6,451 bases of DNA from positions 1-6,451 of the forward strand of contig JAGFXW010000144.1 in NCBI GenBank assembly GCA_017861495.1. Reading direction: 5' to 3'. Each line of letters starts with the position of its first letter. Position 1 is the first letter of the stretch. This document shows positions 1-6,423 of this stretch, piece after piece. The stretch is from Bacillota bacterium (lineage in GTDB: Bacteria; Bacillota_C; Negativicutes; CTSoil-072). Made by a program: the position numbers and the translations under genes. The notes below the pieces were generated by a model. The model was not told the origin of the DNA. It did not search any database and saw nothing but the letters and a program-made list of their open reading frames with translations.

Positions 1-1
1 T

Positions 2-910
2 ACTATCGATTGGAAAAAATCGAATTCTGCTCTCGCGGATCCTAATAATTATACATGGGATAAGTATACAAACGATCGTTTTGGTTATTATGTACAGGAC
101 AATATTCTTGCCAATGACCGAACTACTGTTACGCTGGGCGTGCGGCACGACAGCTATAAAGTAGATTATAGCAGCACGGATCGGGATGGTTCAAACACGA
201 GTCCGGTCATTAACACCACCTATCAGTTGGATAACCGTAATACTTTGCGTGTATCTTACGGCGAAACCTATAGTTTCCCCAGCGCCGAGCAGCTATTTGG
301 CTCATCGGGCAATCCTGACTTAAAACCGGAAAAATCGAAAAACTATGAAGTTGGCTTGAAACATGAATTTGATTCCAGTCTCAGTGGCGATATTGCCATC
401 TTTAAAAATGATATCGCCGATAAAATTAACCGCGTCAACAAATCCTCTCTCTACGAAAATCTGGAATCAGCCAACATTAAAGGGATCGAACTGGAACTTG
501 ACAAAAAATTTACTGAGAAATTAAATGGATTTGTTAATTATACGTATCTGGATGCTTCTGCCACCAATTATAGTGGAACAGTAACCGAGCTTACATATAC
601 GCCTAAACATCATATTAACTATGGGTTGAATTACGAGGCTGACAAAGGATATCGCTTCAATCTCACCGGCCATTGGGTTGATAAACGATACACCGCTGAC
701 AGTATAGGCAGCGATACTAGATCGGGGTCTACTGTTTATTCCCATCTGCCTAGTTATAACGTAGTGGATTTAAAAATAAGCCGTCAAATCAACAAACAGC
801 AAGATTGGTATGTAACTGTCTATAATATCTTCAACAAACATTACGAAGAAGAACTATTCTACCCTGATCCGGGAACTTGGGTCATGATCGGTACCAACTA
901 CAAATTTTAG
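2..910 (+). CDS. TonB-dependent outer-membrane receptor, C-terminal part (5' end outside window)
   Basis: About 302 residues are open in this frame from the left edge to a TAG stop; the signal peptide, TonB box, plug and first barrel strands lie outside. Visible features are alternating amphipathic beta strands rich in Tyr, Asn and Asp, and the common receptor motif NPDLKPEKS followed by YEVGLKHEF (about residues 104-122 of the visible part). A strand reading GFVNYTYLDA and the pattern NIFNKHYEEE...YPDPGTW near the end are also typical of these receptors, and the protein ends in Phe like many barrels that use the BAM machinery. The family takes up siderophores, cobalamin or other scarce ligands across the outer membrane using TonB/ExbBD energy. 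The ligand cannot be told from this fragment; the C-terminal pattern fits both BtuB-like and siderophore receptors. The gene is visibly more AT-rich than the transporter and kinase genes to the right. It points toward the LysR gene and ends at a shared terminator, so it is probably unrelated to the operon beyond. Confidence 0.9.
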   Translation, partial: TIDWKKSNSALADPNNYTWDKYTNDRFGYYVQDNILANDRTTVTLGVRHDSYKVDYSSTDRDGSNTSPVINTTYQLDNRNTLRVSYGETYSFPSAEQLFGSSGNPDLKPEKSKNYEVGLKHEFDSSLSGDIAIFKNDIADKINRVNKSSLYENLESANIKGIELELDKKFTEKLNGFVNYTYLDASATNYSGTVTELTYTPKHHINYGLNYEADKGYRFNLTGHWVDKRYTADSIGSDTRSGSTVYSHLPSYNVVDLKISRQINKQQDWYVTVYNIFNKHYEEELFYPDPGTWVMIGTNYKF

Positions 911-921
911 AATTTTAAAGC

Positions 922-974
922 AAAGCAGGCAGTGTGGAAGAAGAAGTTTCTTTCCTACGCTGCCTGCTTTTTTT
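922..974. terminator. Rho-independent terminator, probably bidirectional, between convergent genes
   Basis: An 11-bp perfect stem pairs AAAGCAGGCAG (922-932) with CTGCCTGCTTT (960-970). It extends through 933-935/957-959 (one G-T pair) and GGAA/TTCC (936-939/952-955, T956 bulged), around a loop of about 12 nt. Seven Ts (968-974) follow on the + strand, so it should stop the receptor transcript 12 nt past its TAG. On the - strand the stem is followed by a poorer T-rich tail, so it can also serve the LysR gene, whose TAA (973-975) lies in the T run. Confidence 0.88.
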
Positions 975-1908
975 ATTTCTTGATGCCTTCATGGATAACG
1001 GTTTCGGTGCCGAGAATGGTCATCTGTGTGGACGAAGTGAGTAGTTCGATAAACCGTTGGCCGCTTTTGGACAGAAAATCATCAGCCCGCCAAAGCGCAT
1101 GGACTTCCGATTTTATTGAAAAATCAAGGATGTCTAGAATATGAAGCTCGGTCGTTGGGATCGATGCAAACGCGGTTTTGGGCAGAATGGTCGCGCCGAT
1201 GCCTCCGCGTACTAATGACATTATCAAAGCGGTATCGGAACATTCGGCTACGATGTTCAATTCTTCCCCTAAGCGGTTGCATTCGCTGATAATGGCTTCG
1301 TTGTAGCCGATGTGCTGCCCGCTGTGAAAAAGCGCCATAGGCAAATCGCCGAGTTCTTTTATTCGGATGGCGCTGCGCGGGTAAAAGGGGTCGAGGTTTG
1401 CCGGAACCGCCAGGACATAGGGATCTTCGTGCAGCTTCACGGAGGAAAAATTCTGCATGGGGAAAGGTGGACGCAGGATGGCAAAATCGATGACGCGTTT
1501 TTCCAGGTAGTCTGTCAGTCTGGGCGGAATGCCCAACCAAAGTTTAAAGGAAATCAGCGGATAGTTCCGGCGGAAGTAACGCATGGGAGCCAGTAGATGA
1601 GAAACGCAGGATTGAATGGTTCCAATGGTCAGCAACCCTTGCAATCCTTGGCCGGCATCCTGGACTTCGGCTACTAATTTATCCATATTAACGACAGCTT
1701 CTTTTGCTTTCAGATACAATAATTTACCGGCGTCGGTCAGTTCCATATGGGGCCCTTTGCGATGGAACAGAACAACTTCCAGTTCTTGCTCCATGAGGGC
1801 TAACTGCCGGCTTAGCGGCGGCTGGGCCATGTGCAGCCGCTTGGCCGCTGAGGTTATTTTGCCTTCTTCGACAATGGCAATGAAGTAGCGCAGTTGTTTG
1901 ATATCCAT
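973..1908 (-). CDS. LysR-family transcriptional regulator
   Basis: This 311-residue protein has the normal LysR-type length. The N-terminus (MDIKQLRYFIAIVEEGKITS) leads into the winged helix-turn-helix at about residues 18-37, with the family signature AAKRLHMAQPPLSRQL. It is followed by the wing (FHRKGPHMELTDAG) and the linker helix to about residue 88. The rest is the two-lobed periplasmic-binding-protein-like effector domain, starting at LTIGTIQS. The ATG at 1908 is preceded by AGGAGGA (1913-1919) five to six bases away, so the start is well supported. It is transcribed away from the MFS-kinase-iorA genes, the usual layout for a LysR activator controlling the neighbouring divergent operon and often itself. 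The effector is probably a small organic acid related to the operon substrate (inference). I do not recognise a named orthologue; general resemblance is to Firmicute metabolic LysR proteins. Confidence 0.93.
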   Translation of the reverse strand: MDIKQLRYFIAIVEEGKITSAAKRLHMAQPPLSRQLALMEQELEVVLFHRKGPHMELTDAGKLLYLKAKEAVVNMDKLVAEVQDAGQGLQGLLTIGTIQSCVSHLLAPMRYFRRNYPLISFKLWLGIPPRLTDYLEKRVIDFAILRPPFPMQNFSSVKLHEDPYVLAVPANLDPFYPRSAIRIKELGDLPMALFHSGQHIGYNEAIISECNRLGEELNIVAECSDTALIMSLVRGGIGATILPKTAFASIPTTELHILDILDFSIKSEVHALWRADDFLSKSGQRFIELLTSSTQMTILGTETVIHEGIKK

Positions 1909-1958
1909 TTTGTCCTCCTGCTGAATAATGATACGTAGTTAATTTTACATTACAATCA

Positions 1959-1986
1959 ATTATACCTTTTTTATATAGTAACTAAA
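1959..1986 (-). promoter_or_regulatory. Candidate promoter of the LysR gene
   Basis: On the - strand a perfect TATAAT -10 box occupies 1964-1959. The -35 element is weak: TTTAGT at 1986-1981, spacer 16 bp. The start point would be near 1952, giving a leader of about 44 nt with AGGAGGA just before the ATG. The position inside the divergent gap is sensible, but the -35 is poor, so regulator help or an alternative start is possible. Confidence 0.45.
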
Positions 1987-1991
1987 CTTTT

Positions 1992-2010
1992 TAAATATTT
2001 CAACAATTTA
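1992..2010. promoter_or_regulatory. Possible LysR-type operator (AT-rich dyad)
   Basis: TAAAT (1992-1996) and ATTTA (2006-2010) form an inverted repeat separated by 9 bp; the left arm overlaps a smaller AAATATTT palindrome (1993-2000). LysR proteins usually bind AT-rich interrupted dyads around T-N11-A in divergent promoters, and this one lies just upstream of and over the -35 region of the rightward promoter candidate. In such AT-rich DNA dyads arise easily by chance, so this is only a suggestion. Confidence 0.2.
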
Positions 2011-2027
2011 TGAGAAAATGCTAGACT
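1999..2027 (+). promoter_or_regulatory. Candidate promoter of the transporter-kinase-ior operon
   Basis: TAGACT (2022-2027) matches TATAAT at four of six positions and is preceded by TG plus one base (2019-2021), making an extended -10. The -35 region (TTCAAC, 1999-2004, 17-bp spacer) is weak, as expected for an activator-dependent promoter. A second possibility is TATAGT at 1974-1979, a better -10 hexamer but with an equally poor -35. The start point would be near 2034, leaving a leader of about 130 nt before the transporter. Confidence 0.3.
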
Positions 2028-2061
2028 AAATGGTAGAAGAAGATATTGATGTCGCAACTAG

Positions 2062-2119
2062 AAGGAGGAGTATGCAAAAAACACATAGGGTTATTAATTT
2101 GTAAATTGAGCCCAACCCT
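2062..2119 (+). other. Leader segment with a possible 10-codon ORF and a weak hairpin
   Basis: AAGGAGG (2062-2068) is followed after only 3 nt by ATG (2072), which opens MQKTHRVINL and stops at TAA (2102-2104). The end of this reading frame overlaps an imperfect hairpin: AGGGTT (2087-2092) can pair with AACCCT (2114-2119), with an inner AATT/AATT. No T run follows, so it is not an intrinsic terminator, and the peptide has no run of one amino acid as in classical attenuators. It could be a real leader peptide, a decoy ribosome site or chance. The short spacing between Shine-Dalgarno and ATG weakens the case. Confidence 0.2.
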
Positions 2120-2151
2120 TGAAAAAGTGAAATAGCTGAATGTTCAAGTAT

Positions 2152-2159
2152 GGAGGAGG
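2152..2159 (+). promoter_or_regulatory. Ribosome binding site of the transporter gene
   Basis: GGAGGAGG lies 6 nt before GTG (2166) and 9 nt before ATG (2169). Either codon could start translation, which changes the protein by one residue; the spacing does not decide between them. Confidence 0.8.
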
Positions 2160-2165
2160 CACGAA

Positions 2166-3464
2166 GTGATGAAGGAATATCAACCCGTGATAGATACTGC
2201 AACTGGCATAAAGCGAACGAAACAAAGGTGGGTATTAGCGAGGATCTTATTATTAACTTTATTGGTGGCTTATGTAGACAGAGTAAACGTTTCGGTTCTG
2301 GTGGCAGATCCTGTTTTTTTGAGTGACATGGGGATCAAGGGAAACCCGGTTGCCATGGGGATGTTGATGACCGTATTTTTATTGGCGTATGGGATTTCCA
2401 ACGTCTTTCTCAGCCCTTTGGGCGATTATTTGGGACCGCGTAAAGCAATGAGCTTGTCAATATTTCTTTGGAGTGTTGCTTTGTGTGTTGGCGGTCTTGC
2501 CGGTACTTTTATCATTATGTTGTGTGCGAGATTATTGCTGGGCATCGGGGAAGCGATGCATTGGCCGATGCAAAGTAAGTTTGTGAAAAACTGGTTTCCG
2601 CCGGGCGAACGCGGTAAAGCCAATTCATTATGGCTGTTTGGCTTGTTTATTGGGCCGGCGCTTGCAATGCCGTTTTTTACCTGGGTGATCAAGAGTTTTG
2701 GCTGGCGTCCGAGTTTCTTTATTTTGGCGGCGGTAGGATTAGTTCCCTTAGTTTTGATATGGATGTTTACCCGTGATTTTCCTCATCAATCCCAAAACGT
2801 CAATGCCGCAGAACTGGAATATATCGAAAACGGAATGAAAGAAGAAAAAGAAGCGGAAGCCCAAACGGGCAAAGTTTCTGTTTGGGATAACATAAAATTG
2901 TTTATCAGCGATTACCGTTTCTGGTTAGTGACAATTTATTACGCCTGTAATGCCTCTATTTGGTGGGGGTCCATGGCCTGGCTGCCTTCGTATTTGAAAG
3001 TCAGCCGGGGCTTTAGCTGGGCGGAGATGGGAGCGCTATCTTCCTTGCCGTATATTTTAGGGATGATCAGTGTCCTGGTTTGCGGCTGGTGGACGGATAA
3101 AGTCGGCCGGCGGGCGCCATTTTCGGCGGCTTCCATGTTTGGCGCAGCGGTATTTGTATATTTTGGCGCGCATGCGCCGGATAATATGACGGCGGCGATT
3201 TGTATCTCGTTGGGGATTGCTTCGTTGGGGATCGGCCAGCCGGCCAACTGGTCGTTGCTGCAACAGATTGTGCCCGGCAAAGCGATTGGCACCGGCGCAG
3301 GCGTGATGAATGGGGTTGCCAATGGCGCAGCGGCATTGGCGCCGCTCGTTATCGGCTTGTTAATTAGTTCAACCGGCAGTTATATCGGCGGACTGATGTA
3401 TCTTGTTTTCCTGGGCGCTGTAGGCTGCCTTGGCATGCTGATCCTGGTCGCTAAAAAATATTAA
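2166..3464 (+). CDS. MFS transporter, anion:cation symporter (ACS) type
   Basis: This integral inner-membrane protein of 432 residues has the usual 12-helix MFS pattern: six helices, a charged central loop (about 203-245, rich in Glu and Lys), then six more. Helix 1 ends in YVDRVNVS (36-43), a hallmark of the ACS group (glucarate/galactarate, hexuronate and phthalate porters). Loop 2-3 has GDYLGPRK (86-93), helix 4 has RLLLGIGEA (122-130) followed by NWFPPGERGKA (142-152), and the second half repeats motif A as GWWTDKVGRR (307-316). Near the end come GQPANWSLLQQIVPG (357-371) and NGVANG (382-387). The family takes up organic acid anions with protons or other cations, so an acid substrate is expected. 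Being the first gene before an acyl kinase and iorA, it may carry a 2-oxoacid or an aryl/alkyl carboxylate (inference); export of the end product is possible too. The start is GTG 2166 or ATG 2169. The next gene is 69 bp on with no terminator between. Confidence 0.92.
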   Translation: MMKEYQPVIDTATGIKRTKQRWVLARILLLTLLVAYVDRVNVSVLVADPVFLSDMGIKGNPVAMGMLMTVFLLAYGISNVFLSPLGDYLGPRKAMSLSIFLWSVALCVGGLAGTFIIMLCARLLLGIGEAMHWPMQSKFVKNWFPPGERGKANSLWLFGLFIGPALAMPFFTWVIKSFGWRPSFFILAAVGLVPLVLIWMFTRDFPHQSQNVNAAELEYIENGMKEEKEAEAQTGKVSVWDNIKLFISDYRFWLVTIYYACNASIWWGSMAWLPSYLKVSRGFSWAEMGALSSLPYILGMISVLVCGWWTDKVGRRAPFSAASMFGAAVFVYFGAHAPDNMTAAICISLGIASLGIGQPANWSLLQQIVPGKAIGTGAGVMNGVANGAAALAPLVIGLLISSTGSYIGGLMYLVFLGAVGCLGMLILVAKKY

Positions 3465-3533
3465 ACATTTTTCCTAAAAATAGTATCAGTCAAAATTACT
3501 AGAAGTGACTTTCGATGAAAACGGAGGAATTGT

Positions 3534-4598
3534 ATGAAGCGGATTTTGGCGATCAATCCTGGCGCCACATCAACAAAAATTGCCGTGTTTGACGGCGAAG
3601 AGAGTATTTTTGAAAAAACCTTGGAACATCATGGGGCGGAAATGAGCCGGTTTGCTAAGGTGTTTGACCAGTATCCGTACCGGCTGGAAATCATCCTGGC
3701 TGCACTTTCGGAAGCCGATATTCCCTTGGATTCCTTCGTTGCGATTGTCGCGCGGGGCGGGTTGTTGAAATCGCTGCCCGGGGGAACTTTTGCAATCAAT
3801 GCACAAATGGTGGAGGATCTGAAAAAAGCGGAGCGGGGAGAACACGCTTCTAACCTTGGCGCGGCGATTGCCTATACGTTGTCACAGAGGCTGGGAATTC
3901 CTTCGTATATTGTTGACCCGGTATCGGTCGATGAATTGGCGCCGGTTGCCCGGGTTTCCGGCTTGCCGGATCTGCCGCGGATCAGTTTGTCCCATGCGCT
4001 CAACTCTAAGGCTGTAGCCCGCAGTACGGCTAAGTCTATGGGAAGACGGTACGAGGATGTGGATCTGATTACTGTTCATCTGGGAACCGGTGTAACGGTT
4101 GCGGCCCACAAACACGGAAAAATGATTGATGTCAACAATGCCCAGGATGATGGACCTTTTTCACCTGACCGCTGTGGTGGATTGCCGGCCAGCCAATTGG
4201 TGAAACTGTGTTTTTCCGGCAAATATGATTTCAATCAACTTCGGCGCAGGATCAATGGCGAAGGCGGGATGTTTGCCTATCTCGGCACCAAAGATGTCCG
4301 GGAGGCTGAACGGAGGGCCAATGAAGGCGATGAACAGGCAAACCTGGTTTTAGACGCTTTGGCGTACCAGACCGCAAAAGAAATTGGCGCGATGGCAGTC
4401 GTCTTGGGCGGCCATGTGGACCGGATTATTATCACTGGCGGGATTGCACGTTCTGAACGGATTACCGGGGCAATCGCTGCCCAAGTGCAATTTATCGCCC
4501 CGGTTGCCCTTGTTCCGGGCGAAGAGGAACTGCAATCGCTTGCTGACGGAGCGCTGCGCGTTTTGCTGGGCGAAGAAGCAGCAAAGATTTATGCATAA
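3534..4598 (+). CDS. buk: Butyrate-kinase-family acyl kinase, divergent
   Basis: This 354-residue protein matches butyrate kinase along its whole length and belongs to the acetate kinase/sugar kinase/Hsp70/actin fold. Butyrate kinase catalyses acyl phosphate + ADP to carboxylate + ATP in the cytoplasm. Visible family segments are NPGATSTK (8-15), VARGGLLK (72-79), GEHASNLG (102-109), YIVDPVSVDE (125-134), SHALNSKAVAR (153-163), HLGTGVTVAAH (182-192), DVNNAQDDGPFSPDR (199-213), AYLGTKDVRE (248-257), TGGIA (301-305) and GEEELQSLADGALRVL (329-344). Compared with the usual family it has Ala for Ser in NPGSTSTK, Thr for the middle Gly of HLGGG, and a stretch one residue shorter before GPFSP. These are at or near phosphate-binding loops, so the substrate may be a branched or aryl acid rather than butyrate. 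CGGAGG (3522-3527) lies 6 nt before the ATG. Its place next to iorA suggests it acts on the acid matching IOR's acyl-CoA. The symbol reflects family, not proven substrate. Confidence 0.88.
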   Translation: MKRILAINPGATSTKIAVFDGEESIFEKTLEHHGAEMSRFAKVFDQYPYRLEIILAALSEADIPLDSFVAIVARGGLLKSLPGGTFAINAQMVEDLKKAERGEHASNLGAAIAYTLSQRLGIPSYIVDPVSVDELAPVARVSGLPDLPRISLSHALNSKAVARSTAKSMGRRYEDVDLITVHLGTGVTVAAHKHGKMIDVNNAQDDGPFSPDRCGGLPASQLVKLCFSGKYDFNQLRRRINGEGGMFAYLGTKDVREAERRANEGDEQANLVLDALAYQTAKEIGAMAVVLGGHVDRIIITGGIARSERITGAIAAQVQFIAPVALVPGEEELQSLADGALRVLLGEEAAKIYA

Positions 4599-4603
4599 AA
4601 TTG

Positions 4604-4613
4604 ATTGATCAAT
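4604..4613. repeat. 10-bp perfect palindrome in the kinase-iorA gap
   Basis: ATTGATCAAT is self-complementary and lies 6 bp after the kinase stop. It has no loop and no following T run, so it is not a terminator. It might be a protein site or chance; the gap (4599-4645) otherwise holds only the iorA ribosome site AGGGGGA (4633-4639). Confidence 0.3.
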
Positions 4614-4645
4614 GAAATATAGTAATAAACATAGGGGGATCAAGA

Positions 4646-6421
4646 GTGAAAAAACTATTAACGGGAAATGAAGCAATCGCACAAGGAGCCTATGAAGCCG
4701 GCGTAGCGTTCGCCGCCGCTTATCCGGGAACTCCCAGCACGGAGATTTTGGAAAACATAGCTCCGTTCAAAGAAATTGTTGCCGAGTGGGCGCCGAATGA
4801 GAAGGTGGCCCTGGAAAGCGCCATTGGAGCCTCTGTAGTGGGAGCGCGTGCCTTGTCGGCGATGAAGCATGTAGGCGTAAACGTTGCCGCCGATCCTTTG
4901 TTCAGCATCGGCTATGCGGGAATAAACGGCGGGTTGGTTTTGGTAAGCGCGGACGATCCCGGAACCCATTCTTCACAGGATGAACAGGATAACCGTTATT
5001 ATGCGAAGTTTGCCAAAGTAGCCCTCCTGGAGCCGAGCAACAGCCAGGATTGCAAAGATATGGTCAAAGCAGCGATGGAAATCAGTGAAACCTACAATAC
5101 GCTGGTTCTGCTGCGGATGACGACCCGGGTCTGCCACAGCAAAAGTTTGGTGGAAACCGGCGCCAGGACAGAAGTTCCTTTGCGGCCGTATGTTCGGGAT
5201 TTATCGAAATACTCCCTGGTACCGCATGTGGCCAGAAATCTGCACTTGGTGGTAGAAAAAAAGCTCAAGGATCTCGAAAAATTCTCCAATGAAACTGACC
5301 TGAATTTTATTGAGTGGAATGATAAAAAAATTGGTGTTGTCACTTCGGGCATTGCATACGAATATGCCAAAGAAGTGTTTGGCAAGACGGCCTCGTATTT
5401 GAAGCTTGGCTTCACTCATCCGCTGCCGCTGGATAAGATCCGGGCGTTTGCGCAAGAAGTGGATACTGTGTATGTCGTGGAAGAACTGGAGCCGTATATT
5501 GAAGAGCAAATGAAAGCGGCGGGAATATCCTGCATCGGAAAAGAGAAGATTCCCAATACCGGCGAATTGAACCCGGATATCATCGCCAAAGCGCTGTTGA
5601 ACGAAGAAAGACCTTTGCTTACCTACGACAGTTCTATAATTGCGAATCGTCCGCCGACTCTTTGCGCCGGCTGTCCGCACCGTGGGTTCTTCTTTGAATT
5701 AGCCAAGCGGAAAAACGTAATGATTACCGGTGATATTGGTTGTTACGGCCTTGGCGGCGCCGAACCGCTCAACGCCCAGGATACTTGTATTTGCATGGGT
5801 TCCAGCATCAGTATGGGGCACGGGGCGCAGCAAATGTTTAAAAAATTTGGCGTGAACACAAGGGCTGTTGCCACGATTGGCGACTCTACCTTTTTCCATA
5901 TGGGCATCAATAGCTTATTGGATGTTATCTATAATAGGAGCAATGTCATTACCTGTATTTTGGATAACCGGGTTACAGCAATGACCGGCCATCAGGAGCA
6001 TCCGGGAAGCGGCTATACCCTGCAGGGCATGGAAACGCCGGAAATCGATATTGCCAGTGTGGTACAAGGAATGGGCGTTGCCAATGTAAGAACGGTGAAT
6101 CCGCGTAATCTGCAGGAAGTGCGGGACGCGTTTGACTGGGCTTTCCAGCTTGACGAGCCTTCGGTTATCATCACCAGATGGCCTTGTCTATTGAAAAAAC
6201 ATTCTCCGAAAGACGTAGCGGAATTTGGTAAATATTTAGGGAAATGTGTCGTTGATGAAGAAAAATGCATAGGTTGTAAAATGTGCTTGAAAACAGGTTG
6301 TCCGGCGCTGCGTTTGAATAAAGAAGTAAAAAAAGTAAAAATTGATGTGACGCAATGTGCAGGTTGTGAAGTTTGCCTACAGGCATGCCCGGCACAGGCA
6401 ATAGGGAGAGTGAATCAATAA
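4646..6421 (+). CDS. iorA: Indolepyruvate ferredoxin oxidoreductase, alpha subunit
   Basis: This 591-residue protein is the large subunit of IOR (EC 1.2.7.8), which converts aryl-2-oxoacids (indolepyruvate, phenylpyruvate, hydroxyphenylpyruvate) plus CoA and oxidised ferredoxin to arylacetyl-CoA, CO2 and reduced ferredoxin. The N-terminal pyrimidine-binding domain opens with GNEAIAQGAYEAG (7-19) and AYPGTPSTEI (25-34), then SADDPGTHSSQDEQDNR (101-117). A middle domain covers about 228-300. The TPP domain has LCAGCPHRG (339-347), TGDIGCYGLG (361-370), IGDSTFFHMG (411-420) and ILDNRVTAMTGHQ (438-450), carrying the GDS...N diphosphate/Mg2+ signature. The C-terminus is a two-cluster ferredoxin domain: Cys541/544/547/552 (CX2CX2CX4CP) and Cys571/574/577/581 (CX2CX2CX3CP). 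Length and domain order are normal and nothing appears missing. It starts at GTG, with AGGGGGA (4633-4639) about 6 nt upstream, 47 nt after the kinase. The enzyme is cytoplasmic and oxygen-sensitive. Exact substrate range (aryl versus branched-chain) is inferred from the family. Confidence 0.95.
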   Translation: MKKLLTGNEAIAQGAYEAGVAFAAAYPGTPSTEILENIAPFKEIVAEWAPNEKVALESAIGASVVGARALSAMKHVGVNVAADPLFSIGYAGINGGLVLVSADDPGTHSSQDEQDNRYYAKFAKVALLEPSNSQDCKDMVKAAMEISETYNTLVLLRMTTRVCHSKSLVETGARTEVPLRPYVRDLSKYSLVPHVARNLHLVVEKKLKDLEKFSNETDLNFIEWNDKKIGVVTSGIAYEYAKEVFGKTASYLKLGFTHPLPLDKIRAFAQEVDTVYVVEELEPYIEEQMKAAGISCIGKEKIPNTGELNPDIIAKALLNEERPLLTYDSSIIANRPPTLCAGCPHRGFFFELAKRKNVMITGDIGCYGLGGAEPLNAQDTCICMGSSISMGHGAQQMFKKFGVNTRAVATIGDSTFFHMGINSLLDVIYNRSNVITCILDNRVTAMTGHQEHPGSGYTLQGMETPEIDIASVVQGMGVANVRTVNPRNLQEVRDAFDWAFQLDEPSVIITRWPCLLKKHSPKDVAEFGKYLGKCVVDEEKCIGCKMCLKTGCPALRLNKEVKKVKIDVTQCAGCEVCLQACPAQAIGRVNQ

Positions 6422-6423
6422 TT

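Noticed and set aside
932..1144. 70-codon + strand open frame starting in the terminator loop region
   Set aside because: It starts inside the terminator hairpin and runs antisense over the end of the LysR gene; no domain and no independent support.
1124..1540. Open frame on the - strand inside the LysR gene
   Set aside because: It lies wholly within a clear LysR coding region in another frame; its Arg/His/Pro-rich translation resembles no protein I know and is typical of a shadow frame.
2087..2119. Attenuator or T-box-like element upstream of the transporter
   Set aside because: There is no terminator T run, no T-box sequence and no run of regulatory codons in the small frame; only a weak hairpin remains, reported as a low-interest observation.
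2939..3336. Several overlapping - strand open frames antisense to the transporter
   Set aside because: They are antisense to a well-supported MFS gene, have no ribosome site or domain, and arise from the GC-richer codon use of this stretch.
3465..3533. Possible terminator or hairpin between transporter and kinase
   Set aside because: AGTCA (3488-3492) and TGACT (3506-3510) can pair over only 5 bp with a 13-nt loop and no T run, too weak to call a terminator.
4350..4682. 110-codon - strand open frame across the kinase-iorA junction
   Set aside because: It is antisense to the kinase end and iorA start. Its hydrophobic N-terminus comes from the complement of the AT-rich gap, with no other support.
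5201..5680. 159-codon open frame antisense to iorA
   Set aside because: IorA is intact and highly characteristic across this stretch; the antisense translation shows no recognisable domain.
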